Shown here one piece after another: positions 38,303-47,197 of a DNA stretch of 64,000 nucleotides. Source of the DNA: Hyphomicrobiales bacterium (GTDB lineage Bacteria; Pseudomonadota; Alphaproteobacteria; Rhizobiales; Rhizobiaceae); NCBI GenBank assembly GCA_900467185.1, contig UBPA01000007.1:186001-250000 (forward strand), read 5' to 3'. Below the pieces are notes generated by a model. It had not been told where the DNA came from. It made no database searches and saw only the letters and a list, made by a program, of their open reading frames with translations. The number at the start of each line of letters is the position of its first letter. Position 1 is the first letter of the stretch. Made by a program: the position numbers and the translations under genes.

Positions 38303-39808
38303 ATGGATCTCTTCAGCAATCTCGCGCTGGGTTTCGCGACGGCCGGCACGCCGGAAAACCTTCTCTTCTGCCTCATTGGGGTTCTCCTCGGCACGCTCAT
38401 CGGCGTTCTCCCCGGCATTGGCGCCACGGCCACCATCGCCATGCTGCTGCCGATCACCTTCCAGCTGGAGCCGGTCTCCTCGCTGATCATGCTCGCCGGC
38501 ATCTATTACGGTGCGCAATATGGTGGTTCCACCACCGCCATCCTCATCAACATGCCGGGCGAATCCTCCTCCGCCGTCACCGCCATCGACGGCTACCAGA
38601 TGGCGCGCAAGGGCAGGGCGGGTGCCGCACTCGCCATCGCGGCGCTCGGCTCCTTCTTCGCCGGCACCGTCTCGACCTTCCTCGTCGCCATCTTCGCCCC
38701 GCCGCTCACCGCCGTGGCGCTGCAGTTCGGGGCCGCGGAATATTTCTCGCTGATGGTCGTCGGCCTCGTTTCCTCCATCGCGCTCGCCCACGGCTCCATC
38801 GTCAAGGCGCTGGCCATGGTCTCGCTCGGCCTGCTGCTCGGCCTCGTCGGCACGGATATCTACACCGGCACGCCGCGCTTCACGCTCGGCATCCGTGAAT
38901 ATGCCGACGGCCTGAACTTCGTCGCCGTGGCTGTCGGCATTTTCGGGGTCGCCGAAATTCTGCGCAATCTCGAAGGCGAGATGACGCGCACCGTGCTGAT
39001 CAGCAAGGTCACCGGGCTCATGCCGACGCGAGACGATTTCCGCCAGATGGTTGGCCCGGTTCTGCGCGGCACCGGCATCGGCTCCGCACTCGGCATCCTG
39101 CCCGGCGGCGGCGCCATCCTCGCGGCCTTCGCCTCCTACACGGTCGAAAAGCGCATCTCGAAACATCCGGAAGAGTTCGGCAAGGGCGCGATCGCCGGGG
39201 TCGCCGGTCCGGAATCGGCCAACAATGCGGGCGCCCAGACCTCGTTCATCCCGCTGCTCACGCTCGGCATTCCGGCAAACCCGGTCATGGCGCTCATGGT
39301 CGGCGCCATGATCATCCAGGGCATCGTCCCCGGCCCGAACGTCGCGGTCGAACAGCCGGCTCTGTTCTGGGGCATCATCGCCTCCATGTGGATCGGCAAT
39401 CTGATGCTGGTGGTGCTCAACCTGCCGCTGATCGGCCTGTGGGTAAAGCTCCTGACGGTGCCCTACTACGTGCTGTTCCCGATCATCATGGCCTTCTGTG
39501 CCATCGGGGTCTACAGCGTCAACGCCAACGTCTATGATCTCTACGCCGTCGCCTTCTTCGGGATCGCCGGCTATCTCCTGGTCAAGCTGCGGTGCGAACC
39601 GGCACCCTTGCTGCTCGGCTTCGTGCTCGGCCCGCTGCTGGAGGAAAACCTGCGCCGCGCCATGATCCTCTCGCGCGGCGATCCCTCCACCTTCGTCACG
39701 CGCCCCATCAGCGCCGGCCTCCTCCTGCTGGCCGCCGCCGTCCTCGTCGTGGTCTTCCTGCCGAGCATCAAGGCCAAGCGCGAAGTGGTGTTCCAGGAAG
39801 AAGGCTGA
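38303..39808 (+). CDS. tctA: Tripartite tricarboxylate transporter large membrane subunit TctA
   Basis: A 501-residue transport subunit with about 12 membrane segments. The hallmark GVLPGIGATATIAMLLP near residue 35 and the IYYGAQYGGSTTAILINMPGE region are intact. A second inverted-repeat-like copy, ILPGGGAILAAFASY, and PESANNAGAQTSFIPLL are also visible. Uptake is driven by an ion gradient and needs TctC for binding. It is the last gene of tctCBA. Confidence 0.95.
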   Translation: MDLFSNLALGFATAGTPENLLFCLIGVLLGTLIGVLPGIGATATIAMLLPITFQLEPVSSLIMLAGIYYGAQYGGSTTAILINMPGESSSAVTAIDGYQMARKGRAGAALAIAALGSFFAGTVSTFLVAIFAPPLTAVALQFGAAEYFSLMVVGLVSSIALAHGSIVKALAMVSLGLLLGLVGTDIYTGTPRFTLGIREYADGLNFVAVAVGIFGVAEILRNLEGEMTRTVLISKVTGLMPTRDDFRQMVGPVLRGTGIGSALGILPGGGAILAAFASYTVEKRISKHPEEFGKGAIAGVAGPESANNAGAQTSFIPLLTLGIPANPVMALMVGAMIIQGIVPGPNVAVEQPALFWGIIASMWIGNLMLVVLNLPLIGLWVKLLTVPYYVLFPIIMAFCAIGVYSVNANVYDLYAVAFFGIAGYLLVKLRCEPAPLLLGFVLGPLLEENLRRAMILSRGDPSTFVTRPISAGLLLLAAAVLVVVFLPSIKAKREVVFQEEG

Positions 39809-39830
39809 CCGGATCTGTCGACCCGAACGA

Positions 39831-39862
39831 GAAAGGCGTCGCCGGCAACGGCGGCGCCTTTC
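39831..39862 (+). terminator. Hairpin between tctA and the convergent GST gene
   Basis: Inverted repeat gaaaggcg/cgcctttc with inner gccg/cggc pairing, 22 bases after tctA. There is no long T tract on either side, so terminator function is only plausible; it could serve both convergent genes. Confidence 0.5.
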
Positions 39863-39874
39863 CCGATATCCGCA

Positions 39875-40465
39875 TCACGCTTTGAACAGCTTGTAGTCCG
39901 GGAAGTGCTTCTCGAACTTCTCCGGCCAGTTCTTGAGCTTCGAGCGGCCCTTCTGCCATTCGCCGGCAAATCGCAGTTCGATGTAGCGCAGCGTGGCGGC
40001 GAGCGCGAAGTGGCCGGCGTGGAGCTTTGTCCCGGTCTTCGGCAGATTGGCATCGAGATAGTCCAGCGCGCGCTCGACCTTCTGCCACTGGCGCTCGATC
40101 CACGGCTCATGCACCTTTTCCGGCGGGTGGAAGCGCTTTTCGTAAACGATGGCGAGCAGGCTGTCGCAGATTCCGTCGCAGAGCGCTTCCAGCACCTCGG
40201 CCTGTACCCGTTTTTCCGGGTTGCGCGGATAGAGCGTGCCCTTCGTTTCGCGGTCGATGAAATGCATGATGACGCTGCTGTCGAAGATGGCCTGGCCGCT
40301 GTCGAGCACCAGCGTCGGAATCTTGCCGAGCGGGTTGCTGGCGATCAGGTCCGGCGGGTTCGAATTCGTGTCCGTCAGCACGCTCTCGGCCGGCAGGCCG
40401 GCATAATGCGCGGCCATGCGCACCTTGGTGGAGTAGGGTGAGGCGGGTGAATAGAGGATCTTCAT
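39875..40465 (-). CDS. Glutathione S-transferase family protein
   Basis: A 196-residue GST. The thioredoxin-like N-terminus starts KILYSPASPYSTKVRMAAHY, with NPLGKIPTLVLDSG (cis-Pro) and IFDSSVIMHFID, followed by a helical C-terminal domain with HFALAATLRYIELRF. The SPYSTKVR stretch places a Ser/Tyr where GSTs have the catalytic hydroxyl. The substrate is unknown. It converges on tctA. Confidence 0.88.
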   Translation of the reverse strand: MKILYSPASPYSTKVRMAAHYAGLPAESVLTDTNSNPPDLIASNPLGKIPTLVLDSGQAIFDSSVIMHFIDRETKGTLYPRNPEKRVQAEVLEALCDGICDSLLAIVYEKRFHPPEKVHEPWIERQWQKVERALDYLDANLPKTGTKLHAGHFALAATLRYIELRFAGEWQKGRSKLKNWPEKFEKHFPDYKLFKA

Positions 40466-40520
40466 AGGTGCACCATTCGTCTTCGGTGTAGGGTTCGGGA
40501 GGGGATGGTTATCGCGCCCG

Positions 40521-41315
40521 TCATGGTCGGGCCGCAGCGGGGATGGTCAGGTCCCGCGCCCGGCAGCCGCCGCGATCGATCTCGCTGCAGGCGCGGAAGG
40601 CTAGGTCGCGGGTCAAGCAGATGCGGATCTCGTCGAGCCTGTCGGCGCCGCAGGTCACGGCAACGCCTTGGCGGTTCAGCCCGGGATTGGCGTCAGCAAG
40701 CGCCGTCTCGATAGCGGCCGGGCTCATCCGCCGCCGCGCATCGGCAGTCTCAAGGCTCACGGGAATGCGAACACGCTCGCGCGCCGCCCGCAGCACGGAA
40801 AAATAGGCGCGCTGATCGAGCCCCGAACACGTGCCGTGCTTGCGCCACTGGTGCCCGATCAGACCCATGGAGGGGATGATGTCGAACAGGCCGCGGCCGA
40901 GCGCGTCTGGCACCTGGTCGCTGTCGCGCGACGGGCAGAAGGAGGGAAAGCCCCGCTCGTTCTGCGGCCAGAGGCCATGGACGATGAAGCCGTATGTCCG
41001 GTCGCCGCCGCATTGCGCCGTCTTGCCTGCGCGGTCGTTTTCCGCGCACCAGCTGGGCGACCAGGAGAGGGAGAGGACGTAGAAATCGAACCCGCTGCCC
41101 ATCGGCACGTCTGGGGACGCAGCCGGAGACGTCTCTTTCTGCGTCGGCGGTGCGGTTTGCGACGGGGGTGCGTGGGGTGGCGGGGGCACCTGCTGAAGGA
41201 TGGGCGGCGTGGCCGTGGCCTGCTTATCCGCCGGCTCGTCACCGCAGGCCGCCAGAAAAAGGCTTGCACCAAGCGCTGCCGCGATCCGGACGCAGGAGAG
41301 CACAGGCCGGTGCAT
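40521..41315 (-). CDS. RNase T2 family ribonuclease, predicted lipoprotein
   Basis: A 264-residue exported endoribonuclease. Both catalytic blocks are intact: FIVHGLWPQ (CAS I) and GHQWRKHGTC (CAS II), each with its catalytic His. The signal peptide ends in a lipobox, SLFLAAC with Cys24, and a Pro/Gln/Thr-rich linker of about 45 residues separates the anchor from the enzyme. Membrane tethering of an RNase T2 is unusual in my recollection. The ATG at 41315 overlaps the stop of a short upstream reading frame (TGATG), which may couple its translation; the in-frame ATG ten codons upstream is an alternative. Confidence 0.85.
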   Translation of the reverse strand: MHRPVLSCVRIAAALGASLFLAACGDEPADKQATATPPILQQVPPPPHAPPSQTAPPTQKETSPAASPDVPMGSGFDFYVLSLSWSPSWCAENDRAGKTAQCGGDRTYGFIVHGLWPQNERGFPSFCPSRDSDQVPDALGRGLFDIIPSMGLIGHQWRKHGTCSGLDQRAYFSVLRAARERVRIPVSLETADARRRMSPAAIETALADANPGLNRQGVAVTCGADRLDEIRICLTRDLAFRACSEIDRGGCRARDLTIPAAARP

Positions 41316-41386
41316 CACGCGGGGACCCCATGCGCGGCGCGGCACACAGGGTCACGAGTGGGGATAGGGAGATCCTTCGTCATCAT
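41315..41386 (-). CDS. Possible 23-codon leader ORF before the RNase T2 gene
   Basis: A 23-codon frame starting ATGATG at 41386/41383, with GGGAG placed 6 bases before the second ATG. It ends in a TGA that overlaps the RNase T2 ATG (TGATG). The peptide MMTKDLPIPTRDPVCRAA... has no recognisable features. The RNase start itself has only a weak ribosome-binding site, so coupling is plausible; the frame could also be chance. Confidence 0.3.
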   Translation of the reverse strand: MMTKDLPIPTRDPVCRAAHGVPA

Positions 41387-41484
41387 CGTCTCCCGTTTCT
41401 GCCCTTGGCGCTTCGTTGCGCTGCGGGAGATTGCGTCGGGCGGGTGCATCGCGTCAAGCCGGGCGAGGCGAAGACATCGCCCGA

Positions 41485-42366
41485 TCAGACTTCGTCCGCA
41501 TCGTCGGGAAGATCGCGTTCCTCGCCCCGCAGCCAGACGGCCCGGGCGGAGGCGAAACGGTCCTGCTTCAGGCGATCCTTGAGGAAGGGCAGCAGCACGT
41601 CGAGTTCGCCCTTCAGGGTGAAGGGCGGATTGACGATGATGAGGCCCGTGCCCGTGAGGCCCGTCGTGCCGCGATCGCTTTTCACCGTCAGCTCGCAGCA
41701 GAGCATCTTGGGAATGTTCAGGGCGACCAGGTTCTCGTGAAACTCGGCGACTGGCGCGCCCTGCTTCAGCGGATACCAGAGGCAGAACGTGCCGCCGGGA
41801 AAGCGGCGATACGCCTTGGCGAGGCCCTTTTCCAGCCGCTCGTACTCGCCGGGCTCCTCGAACGGCGGATCGACCAGCACCAGCCCGCGCTTCTCCTTCG
41901 GCGGCAGATGGGCGCCGAGCGCCAGCCAGCCGTCGAGCTCGGTGATGCGGCTCTGATAGTCGCCATCGAACAGCCGATGCAGGGTCTCGTAGTCGTCGGG
42001 GTGAAGCTCCATCGCCGACAGCCGGTCCTGCGGCCGCATCAGCAGGCGCGTCAGCTTCGGCGAGCCGGGATAGTGCGTCATCCCGCCTTCGGGGTTCAGC
42101 GCCGCGATGGCCTCCAGATAGGGCAAGAGAATCGGCGCCACCGCGGGCGGCACCGGGTCTGCCAGTAGCCGGCCGATGCCGTCGCGCCATTCCCCGGTCT
42201 TCTGCGCTTCCTCGCCGGAAAGATCGTAGAGCCCGATGCCGGCATGGGTGTCCAGCACGCGGAACGCCTTGTCCTTCTGTTTGAGGTAGGTGACGAGACG
42301 GGCGAGCACCGCATGCTTCAGCACGTCGGCGAAATTGCCCGCATGGTAGATGTGCCGATAATTCAT
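41485..42366 (-). CDS. rlmJ: 23S rRNA (adenine2030-N6)-methyltransferase RlmJ
   Basis: A 293-residue methyltransferase. The start MNYRHIYHAGNFADVLKHAV is the RlmJ signature, LDTHAGIGLYDLSG is the SAM motif and VLVDPPFEEPGEY is the catalytic DPPF. It methylates N6 of A2030 in 23S rRNA. It is divergent from the molybdopterin oxidoreductase gene. Confidence 0.95.
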   Translation of the reverse strand: MNYRHIYHAGNFADVLKHAVLARLVTYLKQKDKAFRVLDTHAGIGLYDLSGEEAQKTGEWRDGIGRLLADPVPPAVAPILLPYLEAIAALNPEGGMTHYPGSPKLTRLLMRPQDRLSAMELHPDDYETLHRLFDGDYQSRITELDGWLALGAHLPPKEKRGLVLVDPPFEEPGEYERLEKGLAKAYRRFPGGTFCLWYPLKQGAPVAEFHENLVALNIPKMLCCELTVKSDRGTTGLTGTGLIIVNPPFTLKGELDVLLPFLKDRLKQDRFASARAVWLRGEERDLPDDADEV

Positions 42367-42416
42367 GATCTCTGGTGATCGCCTTGATGAAATGTTGAGA
42401 TGCGAAGGGCAAAGCG

Positions 42417-42445
42417 CTTTGAGCCGCTTTTGCGATGTCCTATAG
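42417..42445 (+). promoter_or_regulatory. Sigma-70-type promoter candidate for the molybdopterin oxidoreductase
   Basis: CTTTGA, 17 bases, CTATAG (-35 at 42417, -10 at 42440) resembles the alphaproteobacterial CTTGAC-N17-CTATAT pattern. The predicted start of transcription falls at about 42451-42453, almost on the ATG at 42453, which would make a leaderless message. A palindrome aaagcgcttt at 42411-42420 overlaps the -35. Confidence 0.4.
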
Positions 42446-42452
42446 AAAAGAC

Positions 42453-44594
42453 ATGAACCTTGCGACCCCTATCAAAGCGGAAATCGCGGTCGGACACTCC
42501 GTCTGTCCGCACGACTGTCCCTCGGCCTGCGCGCTGGAAGTGGACCTGACCCCGGACGGCCGGATCGGCCGGCTGCGCGGCGCCTCTGCCAACAGCTACA
42601 CCGCCGGCGTCATCTGCGCCAAGGTGGCGCGCTATTCCGAGCGCATCTACCATCCTGGCCGCCTGCTCGTGCCGCAGCGGCGCGTCGGCGCCAAGGGCGA
42701 GGGCGATTTCCGCGAGATCTCCTGGGACGCGGCGCTCGACGAGATCGCAGAGGCGTTTCTCAAGGCCGAGGCGCGGCACGGCTCGGAAGCCGTCTGGCCG
42801 TATTTCTACGCCGGCACGATGGGGCAGGTGCAGCGTGACAGCATCGAGCGCCTGCGCCACGCCAAACGCTATTCCGGCTTCTTCGGCTCGATCTGCACCA
42901 ATCCCGCCTGGACCGGCTTCACAATGGGCACCGGCGCGCTGCGGGGTCCCGATCCGCGCGAGATGGCCCTGTCGGATTGCGTCGTCATCTGGGGCACGAA
43001 CGCGGTCTCCACGCAGGTCAACGTGATGACGCACGCCATCCGCGCCCGCAAGGAGCGCAAGGCGAAGATCGTCGTCATCGACATCTACGACAATCCCACG
43101 ATGAAGCAGGCCGACATGGCCTTGACCGTGCGTCCCGGCACGGATGCAGCGCTCGCCTGCGCCGTCATGCACATTGCGTTCCGCGATGGGCATGCCGACC
43201 GCGCCTATCTCGCCACCCATTCGGATGATCCGGCTGGGCTGGAAGCGCATCTGCAAAGCCGCGACCCCGCCTGGGCGTCCGATATCACGGGCCTCTCGGT
43301 CGAGGAGATCGAAGCCTTCGCGAAGCTCGTCGGCACGACGCCGAAGACCTATTTCCGGCTCGGCTACGGCTTCACCCGACAGCGCAACGGCGCGGTGGCG
43401 ATCCATGCGGCCGCGAGCATCGCGACGGTGCTCGGGTCGTGGAAGCACGAGGGCGGCGGCGCGTTCCACTCCAACAACGATATCTTCCGCTTCGACAAGC
43501 GCGAACTGATGGGCACCGCCATGGCGGACCCCGACATCCGCATGCTCGACCAGTCGCAGATCGGCCGCGTGCTGACCGGCCACGCCGAGGCCCTGCGCCA
43601 TCGCGGCCCGGTAACGGCGCTCCTCATCCAGAACACCAACCCCGTCAACGTCGCCCCCGAACAGCGGCTGGTGAAACGCGGCTTCCTGCGCGAGGACCTC
43701 TTCGTCGCGGTGCACGAGCAGTTTATGACGGATACGGCGAAGCTTGCCGATATCGTCCTGCCGGCCACCATGTTTCTGGAGCATGACGACCTCTACCGCG
43801 GCGGCGGCCACCAGCATATCCTGCTCGGGCCGAAGCTCGTGGAGCCGCCATCGACGGTGCGCACCAATCTCTTCGTCATCGAGGAACTGGCAAAGCGTCT
43901 CGGCATCGCCGATCGCCCGGGCTTCGGCTTGAGCGAGCGCGACCATATCGACCGCATCCTCGTCAACTATGACAGCGGCTACGACCACCTGAAGGCGGCG
44001 AAATGGCTGGATGTCCAGCCGGATTTCGCCACGGCGCATTTCGTCGAGGGCTTTGCCCATGCCGATGGCCGCTTCCGCTTCCGCGCCGACTGGACCGGCA
44101 CGCCCGCGCCCAACCGGCCGCCGGCCGCCATGGGCATGCTCGGCCCGGTCGAAGGCCTCCCGGTCTATCCCGACCATGCGGATCTGATCGAGTCGGCCGA
44201 CGCGGACCATCCGTTCCGTCTCGCGACCTCGCCGGCGCGCTCCTTTCTCAATTCGAGCTTTGCGGAAACGCCGGGCTCGGTGCAGAAGGAAGGCCGGCCG
44301 GAAGTGATGATCCATGCGGCGGACGCCGCAAGGCTCGGCATCGCGGAGGGCGACGTCGTCAGGCTCGGCAATGTCAGGGGCGAGATCCGCCTTCACGCCC
44401 GCCTCGGCGGCGGCACGCGGCCGGGCGTGGTGATCGCCGAGGGTCTGTGGCCGAACGGCGCCCATCTCGACGGCGAAGGCATCAACGTGCTGACCGGTGC
44501 CGACAGCGTTGCCCCCTATGGCGGCGCCGCCTTCCACGACAATCGCATCTGGCTGAAACGCGACGAGACCCTTGGAATGGCAGAGCCCGCATGA
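42453..44594 (+). CDS. Molybdopterin-dependent oxidoreductase (DMSO reductase family)
   Basis: A 713-residue bis-MGD enzyme of the DMSO reductase superfamily. The N-terminal [4Fe-4S] motif is CPHDCPSACALE with a later Cys in VICAKVARYS. Downstream stretches include GSICTNPAW, VVIWGTNAVSTQ, NTNPVNVAPEQ and a C-terminal molydopterin-dinucleotide-binding domain (LATSPARSFLNSSF...). There is no Tat signal, so it is cytoplasmic. The substrate is unknown. The ATG at 42453 is chosen; one at 42435 would add six residues but lies on the putative -10. It overlaps nudK by 4 bases. Confidence 0.88.
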   Translation: MNLATPIKAEIAVGHSVCPHDCPSACALEVDLTPDGRIGRLRGASANSYTAGVICAKVARYSERIYHPGRLLVPQRRVGAKGEGDFREISWDAALDEIAEAFLKAEARHGSEAVWPYFYAGTMGQVQRDSIERLRHAKRYSGFFGSICTNPAWTGFTMGTGALRGPDPREMALSDCVVIWGTNAVSTQVNVMTHAIRARKERKAKIVVIDIYDNPTMKQADMALTVRPGTDAALACAVMHIAFRDGHADRAYLATHSDDPAGLEAHLQSRDPAWASDITGLSVEEIEAFAKLVGTTPKTYFRLGYGFTRQRNGAVAIHAAASIATVLGSWKHEGGGAFHSNNDIFRFDKRELMGTAMADPDIRMLDQSQIGRVLTGHAEALRHRGPVTALLIQNTNPVNVAPEQRLVKRGFLREDLFVAVHEQFMTDTAKLADIVLPATMFLEHDDLYRGGGHQHILLGPKLVEPPSTVRTNLFVIEELAKRLGIADRPGFGLSERDHIDRILVNYDSGYDHLKAAKWLDVQPDFATAHFVEGFAHADGRFRFRADWTGTPAPNRPPAAMGMLGPVEGLPVYPDHADLIESADADHPFRLATSPARSFLNSSFAETPGSVQKEGRPEVMIHAADAARLGIAEGDVVRLGNVRGEIRLHARLGGGTRPGVVIAEGLWPNGAHLDGEGINVLTGADSVAPYGGAAFHDNRIWLKRDETLGMAEPA

Positions 44595-45205
44595 GCAAGT
44601 CCGAGACCGTGACCATCGAGATCCTCAAGGACGAGACGCTCTCGAAGAACTGGTACCACTTGCGCAACATCACCTTCCGCTACACGGATGCCGATGGCCG
44701 GGCGAAAGTGCTGAAGCGCGAGACCTATGATCGCGGCAACGGCGCGACGATCCTGCTCTACGATCCCCGCCGCGAGATCGTGGTGCTCGTGCGGCAGTTT
44801 CGCGTGCCGACCTACGTCAATGGCGGCACCGGCTGGATGCTCGAAACGCCGGCTGGCCTGCTCGATGGCGATGCGCCGGAGGATGCGATCCGCCGCGAGG
44901 CGATGGAGGAAACCGGCTACCGCGTCGGCGCCGTGCGCTCGCTCTTCAAGGCCTATATGTCCCCCGGCGCCGTCACCGAGATCGTCCACTGCTTCGCCGC
45001 CGTCATCGATATCGAGGATCGCGTGGAGGCGGGCGGTGGTCTCGCATCCGAAGACGAGGACATCGAAGTCGTGGAACTCGGCCTCGACGACGCGATGGCG
45101 ATGATCGCCTCCGGCGAGATCTGCGATGGCAAGACGATCATGCTGCTGCAATGGGCGGTGATGAACCGCGACAGCCTGAAGGCCGGGACGTCTGTGGCGC
45201 CGTGA
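44591..45205 (+). CDS. nudK: GDP-mannose pyrophosphatase NudK
   Basis: A 204-residue Nudix hydrolase. The Nudix box is GLLDGDAPEDAIRREAMEET, and the flanks KRETYDRGNGATILLYDP, VVLVRQFRVPTYVNGG, YMSPGAVTEIVHCF and GGGLASEDEDIEVVEL closely follow E. coli NudK, which splits GDP-mannose into GMP and mannose 1-phosphate. The ATG overlaps the stop of the molybdoenzyme gene (ATGA). A functional link between the two is not evident. Confidence 0.9.
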   Translation: MSKSETVTIEILKDETLSKNWYHLRNITFRYTDADGRAKVLKRETYDRGNGATILLYDPRREIVVLVRQFRVPTYVNGGTGWMLETPAGLLDGDAPEDAIRREAMEETGYRVGAVRSLFKAYMSPGAVTEIVHCFAAVIDIEDRVEAGGGLASEDEDIEVVELGLDDAMAMIASGEICDGKTIMLLQWAVMNRDSLKAGTSVAP

Positions 45206-45259
45206 GCGCCCTGCGCTGCCGCTGATCTCGGCCAGTCAGGCAAGCAAAAGATGCAAGCC

Positions 45260-45877
45260 TCAGACACCCATCCGAACGTCGCCGCTCGCCACCATCCGGA
45301 GAGCCTGCGCATAGGTCTTATGCTCCATCGTCAGCACGCGCGACGCCAGCGTCTCCGCCGTGTCGCCGCCCAGCACCGGTACGCGTGTCTGCAGGATAAC
45401 AGGGCCTTCGTCCATGCCTTCGGTGACGAAATGGACGGTGCATCCGGCCTCCGTGCGGCCCGCATCCAGCGCGCGCTGGTGCGTATGCAGGCCGGGAAAT
45501 TCGGGCAGGAGGGACGGGTGGATGTTGAGGATGCGGCCTTCGTAGCGGCTGATGAAGGTGCCCGTGAGGAGCCGCATATAACCGGCAAGGCAGAGCAGAT
45601 CCGGGCGCAGCGTCTCGACATGGTCGAGGATGGCAGTTTCGTGCGCTGCCTTGTCGGCATAGTCGCGCCGCTCGAAGGCTGCGGTCGGGATGCCGCGCGC
45701 GGCAGCCTTCTCGAGCCCGCCGGCGGTCGCCCGGTCGGAGATCACGCCGACGATCTCGGCCGGATAGTCGGCCTCGGAACAGGCATCCGCCAACGCCACC
45801 ATGTTGGAGCCGCCGCCGGAAATGAACACGACGACGCGTTTGCGCGGCGTCGTTTCGCTGAGGGTCGTCTCGCTCAC
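45260..45877 (-). CDS. purN: Phosphoribosylglycinamide formyltransferase
   Basis: A 205-residue GAR transformylase transferring formyl from 10-formyl-THF in step three of purine synthesis. [15 protein letters not shown] is the GAR-binding loop, [14 protein letters not shown] carries the catalytic Asn/His, and [15 protein letters not shown] has the Asp. The start is a GTG overlapping the purM stop (GTGA). purM-purN is a two-gene operon. Confidence 0.95.
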   Translation of the reverse strand: MSETTLSETTPRKRVVVFISGGGSNMVALADACSEADYPAEIVGVISDRATAGGLEKAAARGIPTAAFERRDYADKAAHETAILDHVETLRPDLLCLAGYMRLLTGTFISRYEGRILNIHPSLLPEFPGLHTHQRALDAGRTEAGCTVHFVTEGMDEGPVILQTRVPVLGGDTAETLASRVLTMEHKTYAQALRMVASGDVRMGV

Positions 45878-46956
45878 AGCGCCAGCGTTCCCTCGTAGAC
45901 CACGCCCGGCGCGCCCTCGTTGCGGGCGATCATCCGGCCGAGGCGGAATACCGTCTCGCCCTCGGCGACAAGTGCCGCCGTCACGCTGTCGGCACGGTCC
46001 GCCGGCACGACGGCGATCATGCCGACGCCGCAATTGAAGGTGCGCAGCATCTCGGTCGCCGCCACGCCGCCGGTGCGGGCAAGCCAGGAGAACACAGGTG
46101 GCGCCTTGACGGCGGCAAGGTCGATTTCGGCTGCGAGGTGCTTGGGGAGCACGCGCGGAATGTTCTCCGGAAAGCCGCCGCCGGTGATGTGGGCGAGCGC
46201 CTTGATGCCGCCGGTCTCGCGAATGACCTTCAGCAGAGGCTTCACATAGATGCGGGTCGGCGTCATCAGCACGTCGGCAAGCGTCGCGTCGTCGGTGCCG
46301 GCATCGAACGGGGCCGGCGCACCCCAGGCAAGGCCCGAGAGGCCCACGATCTTGCGCACCAGCGAGTAGCCGTTGGAGTGAACGCCGGAGGAGGCAAGGC
46401 CGAGGATGACGTCGCCCTCGGCGATATCGCCGGCCGGCAGCAGCTGTCCGCGTTCGGCCGCACCGACCGCAAAGCCGGCAAGATCGTAATCGCCTCCCGA
46501 ATACATGCCCGGCATTTCCGCCGTCTCGCCGCCGATCAGCGCACAGCGCGCATCCCGGCAACCCGCGGCAATGCCGGCAACGATGGCCGCGCCCTGATCG
46601 GGATCGAGCTTGCCGGTCGCGAAATAGTCGAGGAAGAACAGCGGCTCGGCGCCCTGCACGACGAGGTCGTTGACGCACATGGCCACGAGATCGATGCCCA
46701 CCGTGTCGTGCTTGTCGGCGTCGATGGCGATCTTCAGCTTGGTTCCGACGCCGTCGTTCGCCGCGACCAGCACCGGATCGGTAAAGCCTGCGGCCTTCAG
46801 GTCGAACAGGCCGCCGAAGCCGCCGATCTCGCCATCGGCGCCGGGCCGGCGGGTGGAGCGCACATGCGGCTTGATCTTCTCGACCATCAGGTTCCCGGCA
46901 TCGATATCGACGCCCGCATCGCTGTAGGTCAGACCATTCTTACCCGACTGGCTCAT
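45874..46956 (-). CDS. purM: Phosphoribosylformylglycinamidine cyclo-ligase
   Basis: A 360-residue AIR synthetase (step five of purine synthesis). Motifs include [14 protein letters not shown], the [10 protein letters not shown] and [14 protein letters not shown] segments, [23 protein letters not shown] and [15 protein letters not shown]. The ATG at 46956 gives the usual [11 protein letters not shown] start; 56 open codons upstream lack similarity. It is divergent from the PerM-family gene. Confidence 0.96.
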   Translation of the reverse strand: MSQSGKNGLTYSDAGVDIDAGNLMVEKIKPHVRSTRRPGADGEIGGFGGLFDLKAAGFTDPVLVAANDGVGTKLKIAIDADKHDTVGIDLVAMCVNDLVVQGAEPLFFLDYFATGKLDPDQGAAIVAGIAAGCRDARCALIGGETAEMPGMYSGGDYDLAGFAVGAAERGQLLPAGDIAEGDVILGLASSGVHSNGYSLVRKIVGLSGLAWGAPAPFDAGTDDATLADVLMTPTRIYVKPLLKVIRETGGIKALAHITGGGFPENIPRVLPKHLAAEIDLAAVKAPPVFSWLARTGGVAATEMLRTFNCGVGMIAVVPADRADSVTAALVAEGETVFRLGRMIARNEGAPGVVYEGTLAL

Positions 46957-47104
46957 GTTTGGCTCTCCACGCACCCGTTCAAGCCCTGCGATTGGCATGT
47001 GGTGCGGGCAAGTGCAAGCGTGCAGGCGCTCTCGCGGGGCTTTTTCCCGCATGGATCTTGGCGTCATCGCGCCGTCATCCCTCGGGGATAGCGAATCACG
47101 GGCG

Positions 47105-47134
47105 CTTGACCCGCCGCCTTGCACCGTCCTATCT
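47105..47134 (+). promoter_or_regulatory. Sigma-70-type promoter candidate for the PerM-hdaA operon
   Basis: CTTGAC at 47105-47110 is a perfect alphaproteobacterial -35, followed after 18 bases by CTATCT (47129-47134). Transcription would start about 55 bases before the ATG at 47198. Confidence 0.5.
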
Positions 47135-47197
47135 CGCGCCTATCTCATTGGAAGCGCGCCACGGGCCGCCGCGATGTCAACACGATCGGAGCCTCAG

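Noticed and set aside
42363-44537. 724-codon open frame on the minus strand opposite the molybdopterin oxidoreductase
   Set aside because: Antisense shadow: low-complexity acidic/basic translation, no family motif, fully covered by a real gene with intact iron-sulfur and cofactor motifs.
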